This document shows, piece by piece, positions 1 to 6,958 of a stretch of 10,382 nucleotides of DNA (its first letter is position 1; each line of letters begins with the position of its first letter). The position numbers and the translations under genes are program-made. Source of the stretch: CAYSYY01 sp964576115 [NCBI: uncultured Gemmatimonadota bacterium] (GTDB lineage: Bacteria > Blakebacterota > Blakebacteria > Blakebacterales); contig CAZNUA010000029.1 of the NCBI GenBank assembly GCA_964576115.1, forward strand, positions 10,787 to 21,168, in the 5' to 3' direction. Under the pieces are notes generated by a model that saw only the letters and a program-made list of their open reading frames with translations, made no database searches and had not been told where the DNA came from.

Positions 1-929
1 AGCCCCCCCCAGACACACCCCGCACCACCGGCGGCGATGGCCCCGAAGGCGGCCAGATCCACGATCCAGGAGGGTGTTCCTCCGGCTGCGGCCGTGCCGC
101 TCATGACTGATCCGGCTCCAGCCGCAGCTCCCACGCCTGCCGCGGCTCCTGTTCCCGTGGCCGCGATGGCGGCCGCAGCCAGGAAAGCCGGCACCCAGGT
201 CCACATGGCGTAGAGCTCCCACATGTGTCCGAGGTAACCGCCGATGGCCAGCCGGGTAGGGCGGTGGCGGATGACGCCGGTGACCAGGCGCCAGTCAAAG
301 GAGCGGCGCTCGAATGGGTACGGGCCGTCGCGGTATCCGAAGGCCACCAGCAGAGATGCCAGCAGGGCCCCGGCCGAGGCGGTCAGCACCACCCCCGCGA
401 AGCCCACGTCGTTGAAGGCGCGGACCAGGTAGGGGGTGGCCTTGCCCACCGTCAGGGCGCCCACCACCGTGCCGATGGCCAGTCCCCGGGCAGAACGGAA
501 CCAGGTCGCGATCATCTTCATGGCCGGCGGGTAGACCCCGGCCAGGAAGAAGCCGGTCAGAAAACGCCAGACCAGAGCCGGGCCGTAACCGGGGACGAGG
601 ACCAACAGGGCGTTGGCCACTGCGCCGAGCAGGGCCGAGGCGGCGAAGAAGATCCGCGAGGGGATGATGTCGGCCAGGTTCAGGATCGCCGCCAGCAGGG
701 TGCCGGCCACGAATCCGAGCTGGACCACGGTCGTGAGCCAGGCGCTCTGATCGGTCGAGAGACCCCACAGCACCTGCAGGCGGGGAGCCACCGCGCTGGC
801 CGTGAACCAGAGCGCCATGCCCAGCAGTTCGGCGGCACTGAGCAGGGCCAGGATGCGCCAGCGGGCCGGATGGGTATCGGTCGGGCCTGCGGAGGCTGTA
901 TCGGTTTCGGTCGGACCGGTGCCGTTCAT
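1..929 (-). CDS. MFS transporter, N-terminal part (3' end outside window)
   Basis: The reading frame is open from ATG 929-927 to the left edge and gives 309 residues without a stop. The product is an inner-membrane secondary transporter of the major facilitator superfamily; its substrate cannot be read from sequence. After a polar leader of about 22 residues, hydrophobic segments lie near 25-48, 66-88, 91-112, 116-135, 148-168 and 176-197. A loop carrying GPYPFERR (202-209) follows, then segments near 227-253 and 287-309. Family-like stretches include AELLGMALWFTASAVAP (33-49), the RFLTGFFLAGVYPPAMK block (122-138) and GYLGHMWELYAMW (231-243). The TM7-TM8 connector (about 250-286) is unusually rich in Ala and Gly. 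GTG at 935 is an alternative start. Neither start has a clear Shine-Dalgarno, so the exact start is uncertain. The gene is divergent from the PadR operon. Family assignment is firm; function is open. Confidence 0.9.
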   Translation of the reverse strand, partial: MNGTGPTETDTASAGPTDTHPARWRILALLSAAELLGMALWFTASAVAPRLQVLWGLSTDQSAWLTTVVQLGFVAGTLLAAILNLADIIPSRIFFAASALLGAVANALLVLVPGYGPALVWRFLTGFFLAGVYPPAMKMIATWFRSARGLAIGTVVGALTVGKATPYLVRAFNDVGFAGVVLTASAGALLASLLVAFGYRDGPYPFERRSFDWRLVTGVIRHRPTRLAIGGYLGHMWELYAMWTWVPAFLAAAAIAATGTGAAAGVGAAAGAGSVMSGTAAAGGTPSWIVDLAAFGAIAAGGAGCVWGG

Positions 930-1045
930 GGTCACACGATAGTCGAAACTGCGACGTCGGCGATAATGAAGAACCCCGGCCAGAACAATCGGATGGTTTT
1001 TCAGTGCAACTTTTAGAACAGCAAGTGCGTTTATCTAAACTGTTA

Positions 1046-1123
1046 GGACAACCAGTTTGGACAACCGGGTTGGACAATCAGGTTGGGCAATCGGTTTGGT
1101 CAATCTGGCGGGGCAATCCGGTT
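1046..1123. repeat. Six tandem 13-bp repeat units upstream of the PadR gene
   Basis: Six head-to-tail 13-bp units occupy 1046-1058, 1059-1071, 1072-1084, 1085-1097, 1098-1110 and 1111-1123, consensus roughly GGRCAAYCNGGTT. A decayed seventh unit may precede them at 1033-1045, sharing AA..C.GTT. Unit 2 contains the near-palindrome CAACC-G-GGTTG (1062-1072). The array ends 36 bp before the PadR start and lies between the divergent MFS and PadR genes, so a role as a multi-site operator is plausible but inferred. A minisatellite of no function is the alternative. The period is not a multiple of three. A frame is open through the array upstream of PadR, but there is no reason to think it is translated. 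Confidence 0.85.
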
Positions 1124-1146
1124 AAATCAGGCCGGTGGACGATGAC

Positions 1147-1153
1147 AGGGAGG
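1147..1153 (+). promoter_or_regulatory. Shine-Dalgarno that fixes the PadR start
   Basis: AGGGAGG lies six bases before ATG 1160. The alternative in-frame ATG at 1142 lies upstream of this site and has no ribosome binding site of its own, so 1160 is the preferred start. Confidence 0.8.
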
Positions 1154-1159
1154 CTGGTC

Positions 1160-1510
1160 ATGACACGTATCGGGAGCCGGGGTTTCTACGGCGAAATCGA
1201 CATTCTCGTTCTGAAAACCCTGAGTGGCGGCGAATCGTTGCACGGCCTGGCCATCATCGACGCCGTGCGCGAGAGTTCGGGCGAGTACCTGCAGATCGAT
1301 GATGCCGCCCTCTATCCGGCCCTGCACCGTCTGCATCGCAAGGGCCTGCTCAAAGGGGAGTGGCGCATTTCGGACAAGAAACGCCGGGCCAAGTTCTACG
1401 AGATCACGCCCGCCGGGCGTAATGAACTGGCCCGGGCGCTCGAGGAATGGACCGCCCACACCCGGGCCATGGGTCAGGTCCTCGATATCCAGCCGGAGGA
1501 TCTGCAATGA
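1160..1510 (+). CDS. PadR-family winged-helix transcriptional regulator (ADOP-associated type)
   Basis: A 116-residue cytoplasmic DNA-binding protein. The PadR winged-helix fold is visible: helix 1 with DILVLKTL (14-21), HGLAI (28-32), recognition-helix region DDAALYPALHRLHRKGLL (47-64), then a wing with W68, basic KKRRAKFYEIT (73-83) and PAGRNEL (84-90). The short C-terminal helix ending at W97 and beyond is the dimerisation part typical of compact PadR proteins. Start 1160 is chosen for its AGGGAGG. The open frame extends upstream to 1004, but that part crosses the 13-bp repeats and does not look like PadR. Its stop overlaps the start of the first permease (ATGA, 1507-1510), so translation should be coupled. 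PadR genes directly before ADOP permeases are a known pairing in Acidobacteriota. By analogy it represses its own operon, perhaps through the 13-bp repeats; the ligand is unknown. Confidence 0.93.
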   Translation: MTRIGSRGFYGEIDILVLKTLSGGESLHGLAIIDAVRESSGEYLQIDDAALYPALHRLHRKGLLKGEWRISDKKRRAKFYEITPAGRNELARALEEWTAHTRAMGQVLDIQPEDLQ

Positions 1511-4176
1511 GCGCTGGGGAGAAGTGGCGGCCGCTGCTGCGGCGTGAGGACACACCCGAGCAGATCACCCGGAACATCGGAGCCGAGTTCGACGCCCACG
1601 TCGAGCTGCGGGTGGAGCAACTCAAGGCTGAAGGCCTGAGCGAGGAGGAAGCCCGGGCCCGGGCCGAGAGCCTGCTCGGCGATGCCGGCCGGGCAGCCGA
1701 ACTGTGCGAGCGGACCGACCGATCGTGGCTGCTGCGCGAACGGGTGGGGCACTTTCTCGGTTCGATCGTGAGCGATACGCTCTATGCCCTGCGCATCTTC
1801 CGGACCAGTCCGCTCTTTGCTCTCATGGCTGTTCTCTGCCTGGCGGTCGGGATCACCTTCGTGACCTCGATCTACAGTTTTCTCGACGGGATTTTGATCG
1901 ATCCGCTCCCTTTCGAGGAGGCCGACGAACTGGTCATGGTCGGGCAGGATGCCACGACCCCCGAGGATTGGAACTGGATGTGGTCCTCCTATCCCGATTT
2001 CGCCGACTGGGAGTCCAGGAATCACGTCTTCGAGAACCTGGCGGCCTTTGCCTGGGCAAGATGCGCCATCACCGACCTCGACGATCCGGTCCGCCTGTCC
2101 AGCTGTCTCGTGACCGACGCCTTCGACGATGTCCTCGGCATCACGCCGTTCCTGGGACGGGCTTTCAGCCCGGATGATTACCTGCCGGGAGCCGAACCGG
2201 TCGTTCTGCTCGGCCATGGGATCTGGCAGCGCGCCTATGGTGGCGATCGGGATGTCCTCGGCCGCTGGATCACCATTGACGGTGAGCACCGTCATCAGAT
2301 CGTGGGCATCATGCCCCCCCGGTTCGATTTTCCCTGCTTCATGGAGATCTGGCGTCCCCTGCGAAGCGAGGAAGCACATCCGCGCACGAGGGACATCTAC
2401 GTTACCTTCGGGCGTCTTCGCGAGGGCGTGTCTCTCGAAACCGCCCGGGCCGATATGCTCCAGATCGGCAACGTGCTGGCGGAAGAGTATCCGGAGAACG
2501 CGGAGCGGGGCGAGGTGCAGGTGGTTCCGTACGGTTCCTTTCAATTCCAGCCCCTGCGAGGTCCGCTCCTGACGATCCTGGTGGTCGCCGGCCTGGTTCT
2601 GCTGCTGGCCTGCTCCAATCTGGCCAATCTCATGTTGTCACGCACTATCGGCCGGAGGCGGGAACTTGCGGTGCGGGCCACCCTCGGCGCCGGCCGCGGC
2701 CGCCTGATCCAGCAGGTGCTTGTCGAGAGCCTCATCATCGCCCTGGCCGGGGGGGTCGTCGGGGTCGTGCTCGGACGCCTGGGATTGAATCTCCTCCTGA
2801 ACGGTATTCAGCGCGCGGTTCCGACCTTCCTGCAGTTCGACATGAATGTCCGGGTGCTGGCTTCTCTGGCTGGAATCATCGTGCTGACCGGACTCGTCTT
2901 CGGCATGGCTCCAGCCCTGGCGGTTCGACGGGGCAGGCTGGGAACCTCACTGCGCAGTGATTCTCTCCGGATGAGTTCGGGGAAGAAGCACACCGTGATG
3001 CGTTCGGCTCTGGTCACCTTCCAGATCGCCCTGGCCACGATCATCCTGACCGTTACCGGTCTGGTGGTGCAGAGCTTTCTGGCGAGCCGGACCCACCACC
3101 TCGGAGTGGATACCGATCACCTGCTCGGGCAGTATCTGGACCTGCCTCAGTGGGCGTATCCGACATCGGGGGACCGGTCCGCCTTCTTCCATGCCGGTGT
3201 GGATAGGCTCCGAAGCCAACCGCAGATCGAAGCCGCTGCCTATATCTCCCATGCTCCAGCGGCCCCACTCGACTGGCGGACGGGGATCTGCACCTCGGTA
3301 ACCGTTCTGAACAGCGAGCAACCGTATGTGAGCACCCGCGCCCGGATCGTCTCCCCCGGATATTTCACCACCGCCGGCATCACCCTGCTCGCCGGGCGTG
3401 ATTTCAGAGATGCCGACCTGAACCAGGATCGAAAGTGCGCCGTCGTGAATGAAACCCTGGCCCGCATTCTCTGGCCCGGATCCGATCCCGTCGGTCGTTC
3501 GTTCTTCCGGTCGTATGAGCCTGATCCCGAGCGGGTTCACGAGGTCGTAGGCGTGGTTGGCGATGTCCGCCATGGTGGGCCGGGCGTAGCGGCTGGACCG
3601 TGCTATTATGTCCCCTTGAGTCCGCAGACTACCCGCTCCACGGGCTGGTTGATTGTACGATCGAGCGGAGAGCCGCTCTCTCTGGCTCCGGTTCTGCATG
3701 CGACCATCCGTGATCTGGATCCCCAACTGGCCAAAGCCGCCCCGCAGACGATCGCCGAACTGGCCCGGGCGCTGAACTGGCGCACCATCCTCTTCGCCTG
3801 GATCCTCGGTATTATCGCGGTCTTCGCGTTGGTGCTCGCCCTGGTGGGGATCGTCGGGATCATCTCGTATGCCGTGTCCAACCGGCGGCGCGAGTACGGG
3901 ATCCGCCTGGCTCTTGGTGCCGGTACCGGTTCGATCACCCGGGGGGTTCTCCGCCATGGAGCGACGATGGCGGGTTGCGGTGTCGCGGCCGGCATGGTCG
4001 TGGCCATCGCGGCGATGCGGTTCCTGTCGAGCATGCTGCTCAATACCGATGCCCGTGATCCGATCATCTACGCTTTTGTCATCACCTTCCTGATCACCGT
4101 CACCCTGCTGGCCGGCTGGCTGCCGGCCCGCCGGATCGGTCGGATCGATCCGGTCGAGGTGCTGCGGGAGGAATGA
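1507..4176 (+). CDS. ADOP-family MacB/FtsX-like permease, copy 1
   Basis: An 889-residue inner-membrane protein with duplicated FtsX/MacB permease architecture. A cytoplasmic N-terminal helical region (1-100, with EEEARARAESLLGDA at 46-60) precedes TM1 near 102-124. A first MacB_PCD-like extracytoplasmic domain spans about 125-352. The first FtsX block has membrane segments near 353-377, 405-430 and 450-474, with ATLGAGRGRLIQQVL at 391-405. TM5 is near 498-522, the second extracytoplasmic domain spans about 523-757, and the second FtsX block covers 758-788, 815-838 and 852-872, ending in the family-type DPVEVLREE. Start 1507 has GGAGGA six bases upstream and overlaps the PadR stop; the longer frame from 1447 has no such support. 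Cysteines C595 and C699 in domain 2 are shared with copy 3. The family resembles ABC permeases such as MacB but usually lacks an adjacent ATPase, as here. Substrate unknown. Confidence 0.95.
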   Translation: MSAGEKWRPLLRREDTPEQITRNIGAEFDAHVELRVEQLKAEGLSEEEARARAESLLGDAGRAAELCERTDRSWLLRERVGHFLGSIVSDTLYALRIFRTSPLFALMAVLCLAVGITFVTSIYSFLDGILIDPLPFEEADELVMVGQDATTPEDWNWMWSSYPDFADWESRNHVFENLAAFAWARCAITDLDDPVRLSSCLVTDAFDDVLGITPFLGRAFSPDDYLPGAEPVVLLGHGIWQRAYGGDRDVLGRWITIDGEHRHQIVGIMPPRFDFPCFMEIWRPLRSEEAHPRTRDIYVTFGRLREGVSLETARADMLQIGNVLAEEYPENAERGEVQVVPYGSFQFQPLRGPLLTILVVAGLVLLLACSNLANLMLSRTIGRRRELAVRATLGAGRGRLIQQVLVESLIIALAGGVVGVVLGRLGLNLLLNGIQRAVPTFLQFDMNVRVLASLAGIIVLTGLVFGMAPALAVRRGRLGTSLRSDSLRMSSGKKHTVMRSALVTFQIALATIILTVTGLVVQSFLASRTHHLGVDTDHLLGQYLDLPQWAYPTSGDRSAFFHAGVDRLRSQPQIEAAAYISHAPAAPLDWRTGICTSVTVLNSEQPYVSTRARIVSPGYFTTAGITLLAGRDFRDADLNQDRKCAVVNETLARILWPGSDPVGRSFFRSYEPDPERVHEVVGVVGDVRHGGPGVAAGPCYYVPLSPQTTRSTGWLIVRSSGEPLSLAPVLHATIRDLDPQLAKAAPQTIAELARALNWRTILFAWILGIIAVFALVLALVGIVGIISYAVSNRRREYGIRLALGAGTGSITRGVLRHGATMAGCGVAAGMVVAIAAMRFLSSMLLNTDARDPIIYAFVITFLITVTLLAGWLPARRIGRIDPVEVLREE

Positions 4177-4181
4177 GGAAA

Positions 4182-4187
4182 AGGAGG
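4182..4187 (+). promoter_or_regulatory. Shine-Dalgarno for the GTG start of permease copy 2
   Basis: AGGAGG lies seven bases before GTG 4195, inside the 18-bp gap after the copy 1 stop. It supports a GTG start where copies 1 and 3 use ATG. Confidence 0.8.
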
Positions 4188-4194
4188 ATCTGTC

Positions 4195-6864
4195 GTGAGT
4201 GAGCGGGAGAAGTGGCGGCCGCTGCTGCGGCGTGAGGACACACCCGAGCAGATCGCCCGGAATATCGATGCCGAGTTCAATGCTCACCTTGAACTGCGCA
4301 TCAAACAGCTCATGGACGAGGGGCTGAGTGAGGAAGATGCCCGAGCCCGGGCCGAGAGCCTGCTTGGAGATGCCGAACGGGCGGCTGTGCTCTGCGAGCG
4401 GACCGACCGGTCGTGGCTGCTGCGCGATCGGGTGGGGCATTTCCTCGGCTCGGTTGCGGGTGATGTCGGATATGCCCTGCGCATCTTCCGGACCAGTCCG
4501 CTTTTCGCCTGTATGGCCGCCCTCTGTCTGGCCGTCGGGATTACTTTCGTCACTTCGATCTACAGTTTTCTCGACGGAATTCTGATAAATCCGCTCCCTT
4601 TCGAGGAGGCCGACGAACTGGTCATGGTGGGAACACATGACTATGTGTCCGGTGACGGGCGTTACTTGGGCTCCACCTACCCTGATTTTCTGGATTGGGA
4701 GACCAGAAACCATGTCTTCGAGCACCTGGCGATCTTTGTCTGGGGGGCTTTTACCATTACCGACCTCGACGATCCCGTACGCGTCGCCAGTAATGAGGTT
4801 TCCGCCGCCTTCACCGATGTCCTTGCTGTCACCCCTGTGCTGGGTCGCGGCTTCACTCCCGACGATTATCGGTCGGGTGCTGAACCGGTCGTTCTGATCT
4901 CTCACGGGCTCTGGCAGCGTGCCTGGGGGGGTGATCCCGACATCCTCGGCCGCCTGATCACCCTGAACGGGGTGAACCGGTACCAAGTGGTGGGAGTCAT
5001 GCCGCCTCATTTTACCTTCCCCGATTACCGGGATCTGTGGATCCCCTTTCGACCTGCTGAACCCGGTCCCCGCAGCTTCCCGCGACACATCACCTTCGGC
5101 CGTCTGCGTGACGGGGTCTCACTGGATGCGGCTCGAGCGGAGATGCACCAGATCGGGATTCAGGTAGCGGCGGAACATCCGGAGATCGAGGGACGGAGGG
5201 AGGTGCGGGTGGTCCGGTACGGACCATTCTTCACAGACCCATTGCGCCAGCCGCTTCTGATCATCTTCATCGTGGCCTGCCTGGTGTTGCTGCTGGCCTG
5301 CTCGAACCTGGCCAATCTCATGCTCAGCCGGGCCACGGGCCGGGCTCGTGAGCTTTCGTTGCGGGCCGTACTCGGTGCCGGACGCGGTCGCCTGATCCAG
5401 CAGGTGATGATCGAGAGTCTTGTCATCGCCCTGGCCGGAGGCGTTCTCGGGATCGTCTTCGGGCGTCTGGGATTGAAACTGCTCCTGGCCCATGTCCCCA
5501 TCGAGCTGCCGGGATTCATGCAGTTCGAGTTGAATCCCGGTGTGCTGGCGGCACTGTCGGGGTTTGTAATCCTGTCAGGATTCATCTTCGGGCTCGCCCC
5601 GGCGCTGGCGGTACGGCGGGGGGCTTTGGGATCCTCACTGCGCAGCGACAGCTTACGAATGAGCAGCGGGAGGAGGCATTCTCTGATCCGCTCCGGGCTG
5701 GTCGTGGTGCAGATCTCTCTGGTGACCGTCATCCTGCTTGTTACCGGCATGGTCATGAAGAGCTATCACGCGAGTCATGCAGCCCAGCTGGGCAGCGAGA
5801 ACAACCGTCTGCTGGCACAGTATGTGAGCCTGGGATCCTGGGCCTATCCGGAGCAGGAGTCCAGCCTGGCGTTCTTCAGTGAAGCGGTTGACAGGCTGCG
5901 GAACAGCCCGGGGGTCGTCGACGCCTATTACGCAACTTCGGCTCTAGCAAATATGACCAATAGTATGGAGTCCATCTACAGCGACGAGACCATACGGAAC
6001 AGCGCGCAATCCTTGTTTTGGTGCAATTGCTGGGTCGTCTCCCCGGGGTACTTAACTTCAACGGGTGTCTCGCTGCTTGCGGGTCGCAGCTTCACCGAGT
6101 TGAGCGAGGGTGAAAGGTCGAAAGCGATCATCGTCAACGAAGCTCTGGCCCGCCGGCTCTGGGCCGACGGCAAGGCCCTGGGTCGTTCCTGCTACCGGTC
6201 TCGCGAACCGGATCCCGAGCATGTCTTCACCGTCGTGGGAGTGATTGCCGATGAGCAGTTCAGCAGTTCGGGAGCGGCAGCCGGGCCCCGGTTATATCAG
6301 CCCCTCGTTCGTGACACCAGCCGCAGATACGGCTGGCTGTTGGTAGAATCAGGCGGCGAACCGCGGGATCTGGCTCCAGTTCTGCGGGAGACCATCAGAG
6401 ATCTCGATCCGCATCTGGCTCTGACAGCTCCCCGGACAGTCGACGAACTGCTCCGGGAGAGAAACTGGCGCACCGTCGTGTTCGCTTGGATTCTCGGCGT
6501 GATCGGGATTTTCGCTCTGCTTCTGACGGTGGTGGGAATCGTCGGGGTGGTCAGCTATGCGGTGACGAGCCGCCGGCGCGAGTTCGGTATTCGTCTGGCC
6601 TTGGGAGCTCGAGCTGCTTCCGTCACACGGAATGTGCTGGGCAGGAGTGCGCTGAGGGCGGGGGTCGGGATCGCGATCGGTCTGGCCATCGCCCTGGCCA
6701 CCATGCAATTCCTTTCCAGGATTCTTGATAATGCCGAACCGCACGATCCGGTCATCTATGCCGTCGTCATCGCTTTCCTGGTTACCGTCACTCTACTGGC
6801 CAGTTACCTGCCGGCCTACCGGATCGGACGGATCGATCCGGTCGAGGTACTGCGGGAGGAATGA
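4195..6864 (+). CDS. ADOP-family MacB/FtsX-like permease, copy 2 (diverged second extracytoplasmic domain)
   Basis: 889 residues, aligning to copies 1 and 3 without gaps and with the same eight membrane segments. The GTG start is fixed by AGGAGG at 4182-4187 and by the conserved EKWRPLLRRED opening (5-15). The first FtsX block carries AVLGAGRGRLIQQVM (391-405); the C-terminus again ends DPVEVLREE. The odd part is the second extracytoplasmic domain. Around residues 578-612 it shares almost nothing with its sisters, and the underlying DNA (5941-6030) is 48% GC by count, clearly lower than its surroundings. It lacks the C595/C699 pair of copies 1 and 3 and instead has C610, C612 and C666. VVGVIADEQF (680-689) replaces the sisters' VVGVVG.VRHGG. 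It is probably the most functionally distinct of the three. It sits 18 bp after copy 1 and 90 bp before copy 3 in the same operon. Confidence 0.95.
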   Translation: MSEREKWRPLLRREDTPEQIARNIDAEFNAHLELRIKQLMDEGLSEEDARARAESLLGDAERAAVLCERTDRSWLLRDRVGHFLGSVAGDVGYALRIFRTSPLFACMAALCLAVGITFVTSIYSFLDGILINPLPFEEADELVMVGTHDYVSGDGRYLGSTYPDFLDWETRNHVFEHLAIFVWGAFTITDLDDPVRVASNEVSAAFTDVLAVTPVLGRGFTPDDYRSGAEPVVLISHGLWQRAWGGDPDILGRLITLNGVNRYQVVGVMPPHFTFPDYRDLWIPFRPAEPGPRSFPRHITFGRLRDGVSLDAARAEMHQIGIQVAAEHPEIEGRREVRVVRYGPFFTDPLRQPLLIIFIVACLVLLLACSNLANLMLSRATGRARELSLRAVLGAGRGRLIQQVMIESLVIALAGGVLGIVFGRLGLKLLLAHVPIELPGFMQFELNPGVLAALSGFVILSGFIFGLAPALAVRRGALGSSLRSDSLRMSSGRRHSLIRSGLVVVQISLVTVILLVTGMVMKSYHASHAAQLGSENNRLLAQYVSLGSWAYPEQESSLAFFSEAVDRLRNSPGVVDAYYATSALANMTNSMESIYSDETIRNSAQSLFWCNCWVVSPGYLTSTGVSLLAGRSFTELSEGERSKAIIVNEALARRLWADGKALGRSCYRSREPDPEHVFTVVGVIADEQFSSSGAAAGPRLYQPLVRDTSRRYGWLLVESGGEPRDLAPVLRETIRDLDPHLALTAPRTVDELLRERNWRTVVFAWILGVIGIFALLLTVVGIVGVVSYAVTSRRREFGIRLALGARAASVTRNVLGRSALRAGVGIAIGLAIALATMQFLSRILDNAEPHDPVIYAVVIAFLVTVTLLASYLPAYRIGRIDPVEVLREE

Positions 6865-6865
6865 A

Positions 6866-6958
6866 ATGGAGAAAGTACCCGCGGAGGGGCGCGTGATCGG
6901 TCATGCCGGCATCGGTAATGCGCCGATGCTGGTAATCCGACGGGAGAAGATGTCATGA
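6866..6958 (+). CDS. Possible 30-codon ORF bridging permeases 2 and 3
   Basis: An ATG at 6866 has GGGAGGA five bases upstream (6854-6860, inside the end of permease copy 2) and opens a 30-residue frame beginning MEKVPAEGRV and ending RREKMS. Its TGA overlaps the ATG of permease copy 3 as ATGA (6955-6958). This geometry would let ribosomes pass from copy 2 to copy 3. The GGGAGGA is also present at the 3' end of the other two permease genes because it encodes their conserved Arg-Glu-Glu tail, so it is not evidence on its own. The peptide has no recognisable motif. It may be an untranslated coincidence. Confidence 0.2.
   Translation: MEKVPAEGRVIGHAGIGNAPMLVIRREKMS
6904..6934 (+). promoter_or_regulatory. 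Strong RNA hairpin between permeases 2 and 3
   Basis: TGCCGGCATCGG (6904-6915) and CCGATGCTGGTA (6923-6934) can pair as a 12-bp stem with two G-U pairs around a 7-base loop (6916-6922). No T-run follows, so it is not a classical intrinsic terminator. It ends seven bases before the GGGAGA (6942-6947) of permease copy 3. It could tune translation, mark an mRNA processing site, or be a DNA-level operator. Confidence 0.55.

Noticed and set aside
225-1016. 263-codon plus-strand frame opposite the MFS gene
   Set aside because: It is antisense to a clear membrane transporter. Its translation is rich in Gly, Gln, Arg and His with no domain-like pattern, as expected of a GC-rich shadow frame.
1004-1045. 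A sigma70 promoter in the AT-richer stretch before the repeats
   Set aside because: The best -10 (TAAACT, 1036-1041) pairs only with a poor -35 (TTAGAA, 1013-1018); matches are too weak to report.
295-1077. 260-codon minus-strand frame starting at 1077
   Set aside because: It overlaps the MFS gene in another frame; only the frame starting at 929 gives a recognisable family and membrane segments.
1004-1159. Longer N-terminus for PadR from 1004 or 1142
   Set aside because: The extension crosses the 13-bp repeats and looks unlike PadR. The good Shine-Dalgarno at 1147-1153 points to 1160.
1447-1506. Longer start for permease copy 1 at 1447
   Set aside because: Copies 2 and 3 begin at the position matching 1507, where there is GGAGGA and an ATGA overlap; the extra residues have no counterpart.
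1474-2544. 356-codon minus-strand frame
   Set aside because: Antisense shadow of permease copy 1. A similar shadow appears opposite copies 2 and 3 (for example 6901-7485) because the sense genes are paralogues.
2947-5088. 713-codon minus-strand frame
   Set aside because: It runs antisense across two permease genes. The length comes from high GC and the repeated coding pattern; the translation lacks domains.
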